This document shows positions 9,285-20,098 of a DNA stretch of 64,000 nucleotides, piece by piece. The position numbers and the translations under genes are program-made. A model generated the notes under the pieces. That model made no database searches, had not been told where the DNA came from, and worked only from the letters and a program-made list of their open reading frames with translations. Numbering within the stretch: position 1 is the first letter of the stretch; every line of letters starts with the position of its first letter. The stretch is from Lentilactobacillus kosonis (lineage in GTDB: Bacteria; Bacillota; Bacilli; Lactobacillales; Lactobacillaceae): assembly GCF_003864335.1 (NCBI RefSeq), contig NZ_BEXA01000002.1, positions 407,656-471,655 of the forward strand, read 5' to 3'.

Positions 9285-11134
9285 TTATTTTTTGTCATCG
9301 TCAACTTCTGAGAAGTCACCATCAACAGTACCGTCATCTTTGTTACCATCTGCAGAACCCGCATCTGCGGACCCATCAGCGGCTTGACCATCTTGGGCTT
9401 GATCTTGATATAACTTAACTGCTAGATCTTGAGTAATCTTAGTAAGTTCATCTTTTTAGCCTTCATATCGTCAATATTATTATCTTCTCGTGCCTTCTTC
9501 AAAGCATCACGAGCATCGGTTGCCTTTTTAATCTCATCTTCAGAAACTTTGTCCTTAACTTCTTCTAAAGTCTTGTCAGTCGAGAACAATAGTTGATCAA
9601 CTTCATTATTAAGATCGGCAGCTTCCTTACGTTGCTTATCAGCTTCTTCGTTAGCTTGAGCGTCCTTCATCATCTTTTCAATTTCATCATCAGATAGACC
9701 AGATGAATCCTTAATGGTGATTTTTTGTTCCTTACCAGTTCCCTTATCTTTAGCAGAAACATTCACAATACCGTTTTTATCGATATCAAATGTAACTTCG
9801 ATTTGAGGAATTCCTCGAGGAGCAGCAGGAATGTCGGTCAATTGGAATTGGCCTAAGGTTTTGTTGTCAGCAGCCATTGGACGTTCACCTTGAAGAACAT
9901 GGATATCAACAGCTGGTTGATTATCTGCTGCAGTTGAGAACACTTGTGACTTGCTAGTAGGGATAGTTGTGTTACGGTCGATTAACTTAGTGAACACGCC
10001 ACCCATCGTTTCGATACCTAATGATAATGGAGTAACATCTAGCAAAACAACGTCCTTAACATCACCAGTAATAACCCCACCTTGAACAGCAGCACCTAAA
10101 GCAACCGCCTCATCAGGGTTAATTGAATGGTTAGATTCCTTACCTGTCCAGCTCTTTACTGCTTCTTGAACAGCAGGAATTCGAGTTGAACCACCGTTTA
10201 AGATTACTTGGTCAATATCATTAACAGATAAACCAGCATCTTTCAATGCGCTATCAAATGGGACTTTTGTTTTATCAACTAAATCAGCAGTTAATTCATT
10301 GAATTTAGCCCGAGTTAATGTTGTTTGTAAATGAAGTGGTCCATTGTCACCTGCAGAAATAAATGGTAGGCTGATTTCCGATTCAGTAACTCCTGAAAGG
10401 TCTTTCTTAGCTTTTTCAGCGGCATCTTTCAAACGTTGAAGAGCCATCTTATCATTGGCTAAGTCAACACCATTAGTAGCCTTAAAATCAGCAACGAGCC
10501 AATCAATGATTCGTTGGTCAAAGTCGTCACCACCAAGGTGAGTATCACCATTTGTGGAGAGCACCTGGAAAACACCATCACCTAATTCAAGTACAGAAAC
10601 ATCAAATGTACCACCACCCAAGTCATAAACAAGAACCTTTTCATCCTTGTCTTGCTTGTCCAAACCATATGCAAGAGAAGCAGCAGTTGGTTCATTGATG
10701 ATTCTTTCAACTTCAAGACCAGCAATTTTACCAGCATCTTTAGTTGCTTGGCGTTGAGCATCATTAAAGTAAGCAGGAACAGTAATAACAGCCTTTTCAA
10801 CTGTATCACCAAGATAGTCTTCAGCAAAACCTTTAATATATTGTAAAATCATTGCAGAAATTTGTTGAGGAGTGTACTTCTTGCCTTCGATATCAACAGT
10901 GTAATTTTCTTCACCCATATGACTCTTAATCGAAACTACAGTGTTAGGATTAGTAATTTCTTGTCGTTTTGCAACTTCACCAACTTGTGGTTGGCCATCT
11001 TTAAATGCAACAACTGAAGGAGTTGTTCTTGCACCTTCAGGATTAGGAATAATCTTTGGTTCGCTACCTTCTAGAACAGCAACAGCTGAGTTAGTAGTTC
11101 CTAAATCAATACCAATAATTTTATTACTTGCCAT
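9285..11134 (-). CDS. dnaK: Chaperone protein DnaK (Hsp70), frameshifted near the C-terminus
   Basis: The ATP-driven Hsp70 chaperone. The nucleotide-binding domain begins [13 protein letters not shown] and contains [15 protein letters not shown]; the substrate-binding domain includes the linker [17 protein letters not shown]. The frame breaks at 9453-9457, where a run of five A on the coding strand replaces six: correcting it converts the aberrant end [11 protein letters not shown] into [14 protein letters not shown], and the frame then runs on through a Gly/Asp/Ala-rich tail to the usual acidic end VDDDKK and a TAA at 9285. The restored protein is about 616 residues, as expected. Transcription is from the CIRCE-controlled hrcA promoter. 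Confidence 0.95.
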
Positions 11135-11153
11135 ATTTTATCGTATCCTTTTT

Positions 11154-11729
11154 TTAAATTATTTTTGCAACGACAACCATTGCGGGACGTAACACACGGT
11201 CATTTAACCGGTATCCCTCTTGGAGAACCTGAACAACTGTGTCGGCCTTATGGTCATCATTTGCATCAACCGTTTGAATCGCTTGATGATACTTAGGGTC
11301 AAAAACTGCACCCTGAGCATCAATTTTCTCAACTTTATTATCTAGCAGCGCCTTTTCAAGGTGATCAGATACCATCTGAACTCCCTGCTTTAATTGTTTC
11401 CCACTTTCATCGGTAACTTCAACACTCAAAGCCCTTTGTAAGTTATCGACAATTGGTAAAATATCATGAGCTAATTGCTGTCCATCGTACTTAATCAAGT
11501 CAGCTTGCTCTTTTTTGGCGCGATTCTGAATATTCTTAATTTCAGCTTCAGCTCGGAGATATTTGTTTTCCATATCATCTAATTGAGCTTTCAACTGATC
11601 AACTTGATCAATTTCCGGAGAACTCTCTTGTTCAGAGGCTTGATCATCAGTTGATTCGTGGGAATCATCATTGACAGCGTCACTATTTTCTACTGGTTCT
11701 TCAGCTGAATCATGCTTTTCTTCTGACAA
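11154..11729 (-). CDS. grpE: Nucleotide exchange factor GrpE
   Basis: A 191-residue GrpE, which releases ADP from DnaK. The N-terminal 45 residues are acidic and low in complexity, then a long coiled coil (QLDDMENKYLRAEAEIKNIQNR) leads to the conserved C-terminal beta wing (EGYRLNDRVLRPAMVVVAK). It lies between hrcA and dnaK with short gaps and is part of the same heat-shock transcript. Confidence 0.97.
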   Translation of the reverse strand: MSEEKHDSAEEPVENSDAVNDDSHESTDDQASEQESSPEIDQVDQLKAQLDDMENKYLRAEAEIKNIQNRAKKEQADLIKYDGQQLAHDILPIVDNLQRALSVEVTDESGKQLKQGVQMVSDHLEKALLDNKVEKIDAQGAVFDPKYHQAIQTVDANDDHKADTVVQVLQEGYRLNDRVLRPAMVVVAKII

Positions 11730-11746
11730 AAATCGCCTCCTTTAAA

Positions 11747-12784
11747 TTAATTATCATCGTTATCATAGTATCCAAGAATCTTGCGAGTCATTTCTTCCCT
11801 AAGAGCACCCACGATTCCAATTACCTTAGCATATGGCATTCTCGTTGGTCCAATTACCGCAATTACACCACGTCCATATTTCTTAAGATCATAAGTACCG
11901 GTAATTAAACTATAGTTTCTCAATAAATCATTTCGTAACTCATTACCAATCCTAACCTCAACATCACTAGAATCAGGATTTACTAATTGGGCTACTCCAT
12001 CACCAGTATCTAACAAATTATACAGCGGCTTCAAATAGTCAATATCTTGACGATCAGCGAAACGGAGTAAATTCAATCTGCCACCAATGTGAACCCGATC
12101 TTTCCCAACTTCATTGATCATATCATCAAATATTTTCAAGAAACCTTCTGGCGTTTGGACATACTTTGCAATTAACGCTGGAATTTCAAACTGAAGCTTA
12201 TTAACAACTTCATTAAGCGGCTTACCAACTAACTCTTCATTAATAATATTAACAATTGTTTGCAACTGTTCCGGCGTGACATCATGTAACCTAACTACTT
12301 TATCAACTACATGACCATTATCAATCACGATAATTGCCATTACCTGACGTTCGTCAAGTTTGACCAACCTAAATCCTGATAACTTGATTGTTTTATCTTG
12401 TTCAGGGTTAAAGGAAACTGCCATATAACTAGTTAAATCTGATAATACCTTAGCAGACTCTTGGATTATCTCATCAATCCTGTTGAAATCACCGTTAAAT
12501 GAACTCTTGATGAAATCTTCAGAACTATCATCTAATGGATCAGGCTGAACTAAATTATCAACATAGTAACGATAACCTTCCATCGAGGGAATACGACCTG
12601 AAGAAAAATGAGTCTTAGTAATCAGGCCTTTAGCTTCTAGAGTCGCCATCTCATTTCGGATGGTCGCGGAACTAACATGTGTCGGAAATTCATCCGAGAG
12701 GACTTTAGATCCCACAGGCATTCCATTCTTCGTGTAATCACGAATAATAATTTGCAAAATCTCGTTTTGTCTATCAGTTAACAA
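11747..12784 (-). CDS. hrcA: Heat-inducible transcription repressor HrcA
   Basis: HrcA binds CIRCE operators and represses class I heat-shock genes; GroEL keeps it active. The winged-helix DNA-binding domain is N-terminal (QNEILQIIIRDYTKNGMPVG, then SSATIRNEMATLEAKGLI), followed by the GAF-like and inserted domains. I start it at TTG 12784, giving MLTDRQNE and 345 residues, because an AGAGGTGAT ribosome binding site lies just upstream; a GTG at 12808 gives a longer frame but falls inside the CIRCE element. First gene of the hrcA-grpE-dnaK-dnaJ operon, so it represses itself. Confidence 0.96.
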   Translation of the reverse strand: MLTDRQNEILQIIIRDYTKNGMPVGSKVLSDEFPTHVSSATIRNEMATLEAKGLITKTHFSSGRIPSMEGYRYYVDNLVQPDPLDDSSEDFIKSSFNGDFNRIDEIIQESAKVLSDLTSYMAVSFNPEQDKTIKLSGFRLVKLDERQVMAIIVIDNGHVVDKVVRLHDVTPEQLQTIVNIINEELVGKPLNEVVNKLQFEIPALIAKYVQTPEGFLKIFDDMINEVGKDRVHIGGRLNLLRFADRQDIDYLKPLYNLLDTGDGVAQLVNPDSSDVEVRIGNELRNDLLRNYSLITGTYDLKKYGRGVIAVIGPTRMPYAKVIGIVGALREEMTRKILGYYDNDDN

Positions 12785-12801
12785 TTTGAAATCACCTCTT
12801 T

Positions 12802-12828
12802 TTAGCACTCATAACTATCGAGTGCTAA
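12802..12828. promoter_or_regulatory. CIRCE operator
   Basis: A perfect TTAGCACTC-N9-GAGTGCTAA inverted repeat, the HrcA operator. It lies between the promoter and the hrcA start codon, so HrcA bound here would block the whole heat-shock operon. Confidence 0.98.
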
Positions 12829-12839
12829 GGCACATATAT

Positions 12840-12868
12840 AATCTATCAAACCCATAACTATTAGTCAA
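12840..12868 (-). promoter_or_regulatory. Predicted sigma-A promoter of the hrcA operon
   Basis: On the minus strand TTGACT (12868-12863) and TAGATT (12845-12840) are 17 bases apart, immediately before the CIRCE element. Confidence 0.7.
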
Positions 12869-12898
12869 GACATCAAGCAAATTTTTTAGCAAACAATT

Positions 12899-13861
12899 CT
12901 AATGAGTGCTAATAATTTCTGGATGTAACTTTAAATAGTCACGAGTAAAGACTTCATCAGCGTATAATTGCTCAGTTAGTTGTTCAGTTGTTTCGAATTT
13001 AACCTCATCCCGGATATGAGATAACCAATCTACAATCAATGTTTCGCCATAAATATTTTGATTGAAATCTAAAATATTTATTTCTATGGTCATTGGTAAA
13101 GTATCAGAAAATGTAACGTTATGGCCAACAGACGCCATCGCAATGTGTTGTTTACCAGCTACTTCAACCCGAACGATGTAGATACCAACGTTAGGCAGCC
13201 ACTGAAGCTCCGAATGCTCCACATTAGCAGTTGGATAACCCAACAGACGACCAACTTCACGGCCATGCACGACTACCCCACTAGAACGAAATGGACGGCC
13301 AAGCAATTGATCAGCTAATTCTATATTACAATTATCAAGTGCTTGACGAATTCTACTTGAACTAACTTTTTCATCAGCTAATTCAACTGGCTTAGCCGTA
13401 ATGACTTCAAATTTGCCATCACTATATTTGGGCAAATGTTTCATATCAGCAGTGTTAGTACCGCCATAAGTGTGATCGAATCCTGCAACAACTGCTACGG
13501 CATTAAAGCGCTTGATAAAATTATCAACAAATTCTTGTTCTGTCTGATTTTGAAATGCATAAGTGTAGTTAGTATAATACACTCGGTCGACACCTAATGA
13601 TTCAAAAATTCGCATTTTTTCATCATAAAGCGTTAAATACCGCTTTTCATGAGCATTTAATTGTTTGTAAACAATTGCAGGATGATGATCGTACGTTAGC
13701 ACGCAAAACTTAGCTCCAAGTTCTTGAGCTTTTTGCTTAGCCTGATGCAATACATCTTGATGTCCCAAGTGAACACCATCAAAAAATCCCATTGCTAATA
13801 CAATTTTTTCTTTACTACCAACATTTTCTGCTAGTGGATAATGTAACTTAACGATTTCCAA
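12899..13861 (-). CDS. ribF: Bifunctional riboflavin kinase / FAD synthetase
   Basis: A 320-residue enzyme that phosphorylates riboflavin to FMN and adenylylates FMN to FAD. The N-terminal nucleotidyltransferase domain has GFFDGVHLGHQDVL (the HxGH motif) and SSSRIRQAL. The C-terminal kinase domain has GRLLGYPTANVE, the flavokinase PTAN motif, and MTIEINILDF. The start is TTG with GAAGGTGA upstream. It follows truB closely, the usual order at the end of the nusA-infB operon. No FMN riboswitch is visible upstream. Confidence 0.96.
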   Translation of the reverse strand: MEIVKLHYPLAENVGSKEKIVLAMGFFDGVHLGHQDVLHQAKQKAQELGAKFCVLTYDHHPAIVYKQLNAHEKRYLTLYDEKMRIFESLGVDRVYYTNYTYAFQNQTEQEFVDNFIKRFNAVAVVAGFDHTYGGTNTADMKHLPKYSDGKFEVITAKPVELADEKVSSSRIRQALDNCNIELADQLLGRPFRSSGVVVHGREVGRLLGYPTANVEHSELQWLPNVGIYIVRVEVAGKQHIAMASVGHNVTFSDTLPMTIEINILDFNQNIYGETLIVDWLSHIRDEVKFETTEQLTEQLYADEVFTRDYLKLHPEIISTH

Positions 13862-13877
13862 TTTAATTCACCTTCAA

Positions 13878-14781
13878 TTAATTTAAGAACATTTTATAAG
13901 GTCGATACTGGTTCTTTTGCTCGTCAAACTGATAAAGAGCTTTAACCTCACCGTCATACTTTAATTTAACCACGTTCTCAGTAGATTGTAGCTCATCAAT
14001 ATCTAAAAAGACTCCATTACCAACCAACTGCCAAAGTTTATCAGATAAGTCAATACTAGGGTATTGTGCTAGTGAATCATCAAGTGATACGAAGTATTTA
14101 TCAACGATTCCCGCCTCCATCGCTTCTGCAACCTCGGATAATTTCACGCATTGATCGATTGTAAATCCAGCACTTTAATTCTGGTTAGTGAAGACATAAC
14201 TGCTGGCAATCTAATTGCTTTCCTAAATCAACGGCAAGTGTCCTCACGTAAGTTCCTTTAGAACAGCCAACCTCGAAATAAATTGTTTGTTGCTTATTAT
14301 CCTGATCATAAGTCGCTGGTTCTATTTGTTTAAAATAATCAACGTGAATTATCCGGGCCTTACGCTCAATCTCAATTCCTTCACGTGCATATTCATACAG
14401 CTTTCTACCGTTAACTTTCACTGCCGAAAACATGGGTGGAATCTGTTCAATGTCGCCAACCATCCTGCTAAGAGCATCGTTGATTTGCTGATTAGTCAGC
14501 GGTTCTTCAACTGGCTTTGAATCGATAATATTGCCATCTAGGTCTTCAGTGTCATAAGCAACGCCAAATGTGATTGATCCACGATAAGCCTTTCCTGACT
14601 GCATTAATAACTCGGAAATTTTAGTGGCTGGACCAACACAAATTGGTAACACTCCATCGACGTTAGGATCTAAGGTTCCAGTATGTCCAATTTTTTTAGT
14701 ATGCAAAATTCGCCTTAACTGGCTAATGCAGTCAAAGCTGGTCATATTCTTTTCTTTAAAAAGTGGTAATACACCGTTCAT
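13878..14781 (-). CDS. truB: tRNA pseudouridine(55) synthase TruB (two frameshifts)
   Basis: TruB makes the universal pseudouridine 55 in the T loop of tRNA. The catalytic Asp is in GHTGTLDPNVDGVLPIC. I use ATG 14781 (MNGVLPLFKEKNMTS), which has GGGAG nine bases before it, rather than ATG 14796. The frame is lost twice within about 40 bases: a missing G near 14211 (GKQLGLPAVMSS expected) and a missing A at 14174-14176 (RIKSAGFT expected). After both corrections the C-terminal PUA-like part continues from KLSEVAEAMEAGI to YRPYKMFLN, for about 301 residues in all. It lies between rbfA and ribF. Confidence 0.92.
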
Positions 14782-14895
14782 TAGTAATTCTCCCATAAGC
14801 TTTAATTCAATAAATTATAGCATAGCACCACGCTACTTTATTAATATGTATCAAAAAGAGATTTGACCAATGTATCTGCCAAATCTCTAAATTTA

Positions 14896-15245
14896 TTATT
14901 GTTTTGAATTTAGTTCATTAATTAAGCGATCAATTTTGTCACCATAACGAACTGAATCATCTTGTTCGAAAGTAATTTCTGGTGTTTTAAAGATACTCAA
15001 ACGGGCACCAAGTTCTTTTCTAATTAAGCCTGTTGCCTTTTCCATTCCGGTTTGAGTTTTTTCCTTATCAGATGCTTTATCTGACAAGATACTATAATAA
15101 ATTTTTGCCTGCTGTAAGTCACCGGTAACATCTACTCCAGTGACAGTTACGCCCTGAACTCGAGGATCTCGAACTCGCTTCAGCAAAATATCAGTGACTT
15201 CTTTTGAATCTCTTGTTCAAGTCGACCAACTCTGTATTGAGCCAT
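14896..15245 (-). CDS. rbfA: Ribosome-binding factor A (frameshifted)
   Basis: RbfA matures the 5' end of 16S rRNA and is needed at low temperature. The ATG at 15245 has a strong AAGGAGG and opens MAQYRVGRLEQEIQK. One A is missing at 15202-15205; with it the frame reads EIQKEVTDILLKRVRDPRVQ and continues through the KH-like domain to the end. The restored length is about 116 residues, typical of the family. It is 14 bases downstream of infB. Confidence 0.93.
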
Positions 15246-15258
15246 GGATAATTCCTCC

Positions 15259-17726
15259 TTATTCTACAGGAACTTCTTTCATCTCGTAAGCTTCAACTAC
15301 ATCGCCCACTTTGATATCGTTATAATCTTGAATTGTAAGTCCTAATTCGAAACCTTGTTTAACTTCTTTAACATCGTCCTTAAAACGTTTCAAACTATTT
15401 AACTCACCATCGTAAATAACAACACTATCACGAATTAAGCGAACCTTACTGTCCTTCTTAATTACTCCGTCAACTACCATCCCACCAGCAATGGTACCAA
15501 CTTTAGAAGCCTTGTAAGTTTCACGAACTTCAACTGATCCAGTAATTTCTTCTTTGTATGTTGGTTCCAACATACCTTTCATAGCTGATTCAACTTCATC
15601 GATCGCATTATAAATAACTTGATGGAGACGAATATCAACATTATCACTATCAGCTTGTGCTTTGGCTTGTGGTGTAGGACGCACATTAAAACCGATTACG
15701 ATTGCATTACTTGCTTCAGCTAGTGCGATATCACTTTCGTTAATGGCACCAACCGCGGCATGAATAATGTTAACCTTAACACCTGAAACGTCAATTTTTT
15801 GCAAGCTATTTGCTAATGCTTCAACGGATCCTTGAACATCGGCCTTAATTAAAACATCAACTTGCTTCATTTCACCCTCTTTTAGAGAATCAAATAAATT
15901 ATCCAAAGTTACGTGTGTAGTCTTACGACGTTCTTCAACTTGAGCTTCCTTAGCACGAGCTTCACCAGCAGCACGAGCGGTCTTTTCATCATCAAAGACA
16001 ACAAATCGATCACCAGCTTCTGGAACATCGTTCATACCAGTAATCTCAACTGGCATCGATGGTGTAACCTTCTTTAAGTCACGGCCACGTTCATTATTCA
16101 TCGTTCTAACCCGACCAAAAGTATTACCAACCACGATTGGATCACCAACGTGTAGTGTCCCTTGCTGAACTAACAAGGTTGCAACTGAGCCACGGCCTTG
16201 ATCAAGTCGAGCTTCGATCACTGAGCCTACAGCTGGTTGATCAGGGTTCGCCTTTAGTTCCAACATGTCTGATTGTAAGACAATCATATCTAACAATTCA
16301 TCAATGTTTTTACCAAATTTAGCTGAAATGTTAACGAAGATGGTATCGCCACCCCAGTCTTCAGGAATCAGTCCGTATTCAGCAAGTTGTTCGATAACGT
16401 GATTTGGATTAGCGTCTGGCTTATCAATCTTGTTCACAGCAACGATAATTGGTGTGCCGGCAGCCTTGGCATGGTTAATAGCTTCAATAGTTTGAGGCAT
16501 AACTCCATCATCAGCAGCTACAACTAAAACAGTTATGTCTGTAATATTTGCTCCACGGGCCCGCATTTCAGTAAATGCAGCATGTCCTGGTGTATCCAAG
16601 AAAGTAATGACATTTTCACCATGACGAACTTGATAAGCACCAATTGCTTGAGTAATTCCCCCTGCTTCACCTGCGGTAATGTGTGAGTGTCTCAAATGAT
16701 CCAACAAGGTTGTCTTACCATGGTCAACGTGTCCCATGATAGTAACAACTGGTGGACGTGATTCTAAATGTTCATCATTAGCCATCTCAGTATCGAAAAT
16801 TTTATCAATATCAGAAACGTCCTCTTGAACTTTTTCTTCAGCTTTAATACCGTAGTCAGCAGCTAAGATTTCAATGGTATCTTTATCAAGAGATTGGTTT
16901 TGGTTAACCATAACTCCCAACATAAATAATTTCTTAACAACTTCAGCTGGTTCTCTATGCAATGCTTTACCTAAATCTTGAGCGTTCATGCCATCAAAAT
17001 ACATCAATACTTCTGGTAATGGACGTTCCTTACGTTCAGGCGCACCATGATGTTCTACTTCACGCATCCGTTGATTTTTTGCTTCCGTTGTTTCTTTTGA
17101 CGCTTTTTGTTAGCCTTACGAGAATTATTATTACCTCTCGAAGGATTTAAGCTACCGCCAAAACGACCGCTACCACTATTATTACTCCGATGAGCATTGT
17201 TAGAGCTTGACTGAGTGGTACTTGGTTTATTTTGAGTATTACTCGACTTTCCTTGAGTAGTCTTAGGTTTACTTTGATTATTTGTTTTATTAGCTTGGCT
17301 TTGTGATGCATTTTGAGTATTGCCATTGCTACGATTATTACTAGAATTCTGGCTATGGTTGTTATTCAAATTATTACTCCGATTGTTAACAGAATTACCA
17401 CTACGACTATTTGTCGAGTGATTGTTATTATTTTGTTGGTGCTTTGATTCATTATTACTAGTTCGTGTACCATTATTCGAATGGCTTGAACTTGTAGATT
17501 GAGCCTTTCGATCAGCCGGTTTATTACTAGTTGCTTGCTTAGCTGATGGTTGACTTTTAGCTTGTGATGATCCACCAAGTACTTGTCGTAAATGTTGCTC
17601 TTGATGATCGTCGACCGTCGACATGTGATTCTTAATGTCATAACCGGCATCTGCAGCTTTATCTAAAATCGCTTTACTGGAGACATTGAGTTCTTTAGCT
17701 AATTCATAAATTCGCTTTTTCCCCAT
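15259..17726 (-). CDS. infB: Translation initiation factor IF-2 (frameshifted)
   Basis: IF-2 is the GTPase that places initiator tRNA on the ribosome. The N-terminus is the helical IF2N domain ([19 protein letters not shown]), then a long Asn/Ser/Gln-rich linker (about residues 55-200), a second IF2N unit and the G domain with [22 protein letters not shown] and NKID. Domains II-IV follow to the end. The frame is lost at 17095-17098, where four A on the coding strand should be five to give [19 protein letters not shown]. Restored length about 822 residues. Start ATG 17726 has GGGAGAGTG upstream. Confidence 0.94.
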
Positions 17727-17730
17727 ATAA

Positions 17731-18048
17731 TCACTCTCCCTTGATTTTGTTGGTTAATTGAATCATTTTCTTCGCCATACCTGAATCACTAATACCAATT
17801 ATACTGCGTTTTACGCCAACAGCATTACTTAGTTCTTCGCTGGTAAGCAAATTGTTAGTAGGAACATTATAAGAATTGGACTTATCAGTAAACTTTTTAA
17901 AAGTATCCTTACCGCTATCACTAGCAATAAATAAAAACTTCAAGTTATTCGCCCGGAGTTCTTTTAATAAAATTTCCTGACCTGATACTGTCTTCCGTGC
18001 TCGTTGAGCCAAACCGAGAAAGTTCAATAATGCCTCTTTATTGTCCAT
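17731..18048 (-). CDS. ylxQ: L7Ae-family ribosomal protein YlxQ
   Basis: A 105-residue L7Ae/L30e/S12e-like protein, probably an RNA kink-turn binder. Visible family features are the LGLAQRARKTVSGQEILLKEL start and the central LFIASDSGKDTFKKF. I use ATG 18048 (MDNKEALLNF), which overlaps the last codons of ylxR; an upstream in-frame start at 18093 would add a non-family extension. It sits between ylxR and infB as in Bacillus. Confidence 0.9.
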   Translation of the reverse strand: MDNKEALLNFLGLAQRARKTVSGQEILLKELRANNLKFLFIASDSGKDTFKKFTDKSNSYNVPTNNLLTSEELSNAVGVKRSIIGISDSGMAKKMIQLTNKIKGE

Positions 18049-18337
18049 TTTCAAACAACTCTTTTCGAGCTTGCTTATGATCAATATAGGCAATTAGGTC
18101 ATCATAAAATGCCTCGTCAATTTTAACTGAAAAGGCTTTTTCAAATACGTGTTCCCGCTTAGCTTGGTTAGCTCGGTCAACGTCGATTGAAATATAAGCT
18201 CCTCGGCCAGATTTTTTACCAGTTTCATCGATTGAAACTGTTCCATCAGCATCACGAACGATTCTGACCAATTCTTTTTTGGGCGCCATTTCACCAGATA
18301 CGATATCTTTTCGCATTGGGATTTTTCTTTTTTTCAT
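18038..18337 (-). CDS. ylxR: YlxR family RNA-binding protein (DUF448)
   Basis: A 99-residue member of the YlxR/RnpM family found between nusA and the L7Ae gene. The signature GRGAYISIDVDRANQAK is seen at about residues 44-60, after the basic start MKKRKIPMRKDI. Relatives bind RNA and some affect RNase P. The end overlaps ylxQ by 11 bases, implying translational coupling. Confidence 0.93.
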   Translation of the reverse strand: MKKRKIPMRKDIVSGEMAPKKELVRIVRDADGTVSIDETGKKSGRGAYISIDVDRANQAKREHVFEKAFSVKIDEAFYDDLIAYIDHKQARKELFENGQ

Positions 18338-18361
18338 AAAAGTTCGCCTCCAAACAAAAGA

Positions 18362-19502
18362 TTATTCTTCGTTAGTTGAATCTGTGTCGGTTTCGTTTAA
18401 AGTTTCATTATCAGAATCAACATCTGCACCATTATCATTGAATTCTTCAGTTGCAGAATTCATTTCAGCAGCTGCTTCTGACTCAGACTTAATATCAATC
18501 TTGAATCCAGTTAACTTAGCAGCTAGTCTGGCGTTTTGACCACGCTTACCAATAGCTAATGACAATTGATAATCTGGCACAATTACTGTACATGCCCGTT
18601 CATTATCAGGATCAAAGATTACGTCAACAACTTCAGCAGGATTCAAAGCGTTAGCAATGTATCTTGCATCGTCATCATCCCACTCAACAATATCCATATT
18701 TTCACCGTTTAATTCATTAACGATAGTTTGGACACGTTGACCCTTAGGACCAACTGCAGTACCAACCGGATCAATGTCAGCGTTGTTAGTTCTTACAGAA
18801 ACCTTTGCCCGATCACCCGCTTCACGAGCAATTGAAACGATTTCAACAGTTCCATCATAAATTTCAGGAACTTCTTGTTCAAACAATCGCTTAAGCATTC
18901 CTGGTTCAGTCCGACTAACAAAAACTTGAGGTCCCTTAGTAGCATTTTCAACTTTAGATACATAAACCTTAATTCTTGATTGAGGACGGTACACTTCGTT
19001 AGGCATTTGATCTCTCACACCCATTACAGCCTCAACCTTATCTAAACTTACATAAACGAATCGGGTATCTTGGCGTTCAATCGTTCCAGTTACCAACTCG
19101 TCTTCGTACTTACTATATTCATTAAACACAATTTCGCGCTCAGCTTCACGAACGCGTTGCATAATAACTTGTTTAGCAGTTTGGGCAGCAATTCGGCCAA
19201 AGTTTGAGGAGTAACCTCAACTTGATTTCGTCACCTAATTCATATCCACGATTAATGGCTAATGCGTCTTCCAGTGAAACTTGTAGTTGAGGATCAAGAA
19301 CATCTTCAACTACAGTCTTAACTGCATAGACATGCATATTACCCTTTTTAGGATCAAATTCAACCTCTACATTTTGAGCTTGACCATAATTACGTTTATA
19401 AGCTGAAACTAAAGCTGCTTCTAAAGCTTCAATCACAACTTCTTTTTTGATACCCTTTTCTTCTTCTAGAGAAGAGAGTGCACCTAAAAGTTCACTACTC
19501 AT
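18362..19502 (-). CDS. nusA: Transcription termination/antitermination protein NusA (two frameshifts)
   Basis: NusA binds RNA polymerase and modulates pausing, termination and antitermination. The N-terminal domain (SSELLGALSSLEEEKGIKKEVV) is followed by an S1 domain and two KH domains (VGPKGQRVQTIVNEL and AIGKRGQNARLAAKL), then an acidic tail. Two losses break the frame: a G near 19220 (expected DEIKVEVTP) and a T/A near 19200 (expected QTFGRIAAQTAKQVIMQRV). Restored length is about 380 residues. It is preceded by rimP and followed by ylxR. Confidence 0.94.
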
Positions 19503-19517
19503 TATTTTACTCTCCTT

Positions 19518-19988
19518 TTAAAATTTGATTGCTAATCTTGACTTGGCAATTAATTCACGGGGTACTTCAATAACAGTCTGCTTAGCATCATCTAGTTTAA
19601 GTTCAATAGATTCTTCATCAACCTTTAGTAAGGTACCTTCATAGGCTTTTTGATTATCTAGCTTTTTAAATAAGGACACATGAATATATTGATCAACAGC
19701 CTCTTTAAGCTCTTTATCATTTCTTAGCGGACGTTCAGCACCTGGAGATGAGACTTCTAAGAAGTAAGCCTCTGGAATTGGATCCTCCGGTAAAGCATCG
19801 ATTTTTTCGCTCAATTCATCAGATACCAATACACAGTCATCAATAGTTACGCCACCGGGTTTATCAATATAAACTCGTAGGTAATAGCTTTTGTTTTCCT
19901 TAACAAATTCAACATCAAATAAGTAAAAAGAATGTGACTCTAAAATTGGCTCAACAAGTTCTTTTACTGTCTCAACAACGTTGCTCAA
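19518..19988 (-). CDS. rimP: Ribosome maturation factor RimP
   Basis: A 156-residue RimP, needed for 30S subunit maturation. It shows LFDVEFVKENKSYYLRVYID and the downstream VSSPGAERPL motif of the family. The chosen start is TTG 19988 (MSNVVETV) because a perfect TAGGAGGAG lies just before it; a TTG at 20012 would place that site inside the protein. First gene of the nusA-infB operon, right after the polC terminator. Confidence 0.94.
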   Translation of the reverse strand: MSNVVETVKELVEPILESHSFYLFDVEFVKENKSYYLRVYIDKPGGVTIDDCVLVSDELSEKIDALPEDPIPEAYFLEVSSPGAERPLRNDKELKEAVDQYIHVSLFKKLDNQKAYEGTLLKVDEESIELKLDDAKQTVIEVPRELIAKSRLAIKF

Positions 19989-20012
19989 ATATTCTCCTCC
20001 TAAAAAATCCAA

Positions 20013-20045
20013 TAAAAAGAGCGAGCGTCTCCGCTCACTCCTTTT
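20013..20045 (-). terminator. Rho-independent terminator after polC
   Basis: On the minus strand GAGTGAGCG / CGCTCGCTC (one wobble) with a four-base loop, followed by TTTTTATT. It separates polC from the rimP-nusA operon. Confidence 0.85.
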
Positions 20046-20098
20046 CCAAGTTATTTAGTAATATAAATGTATCACAAAATACCTAGTTTAGCAAATCA

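Noticed and set aside
12829..12898. FMN riboswitch near ribF
   Set aside because: The sequence upstream of ribF is the coding region of truB and shows no riboswitch core.
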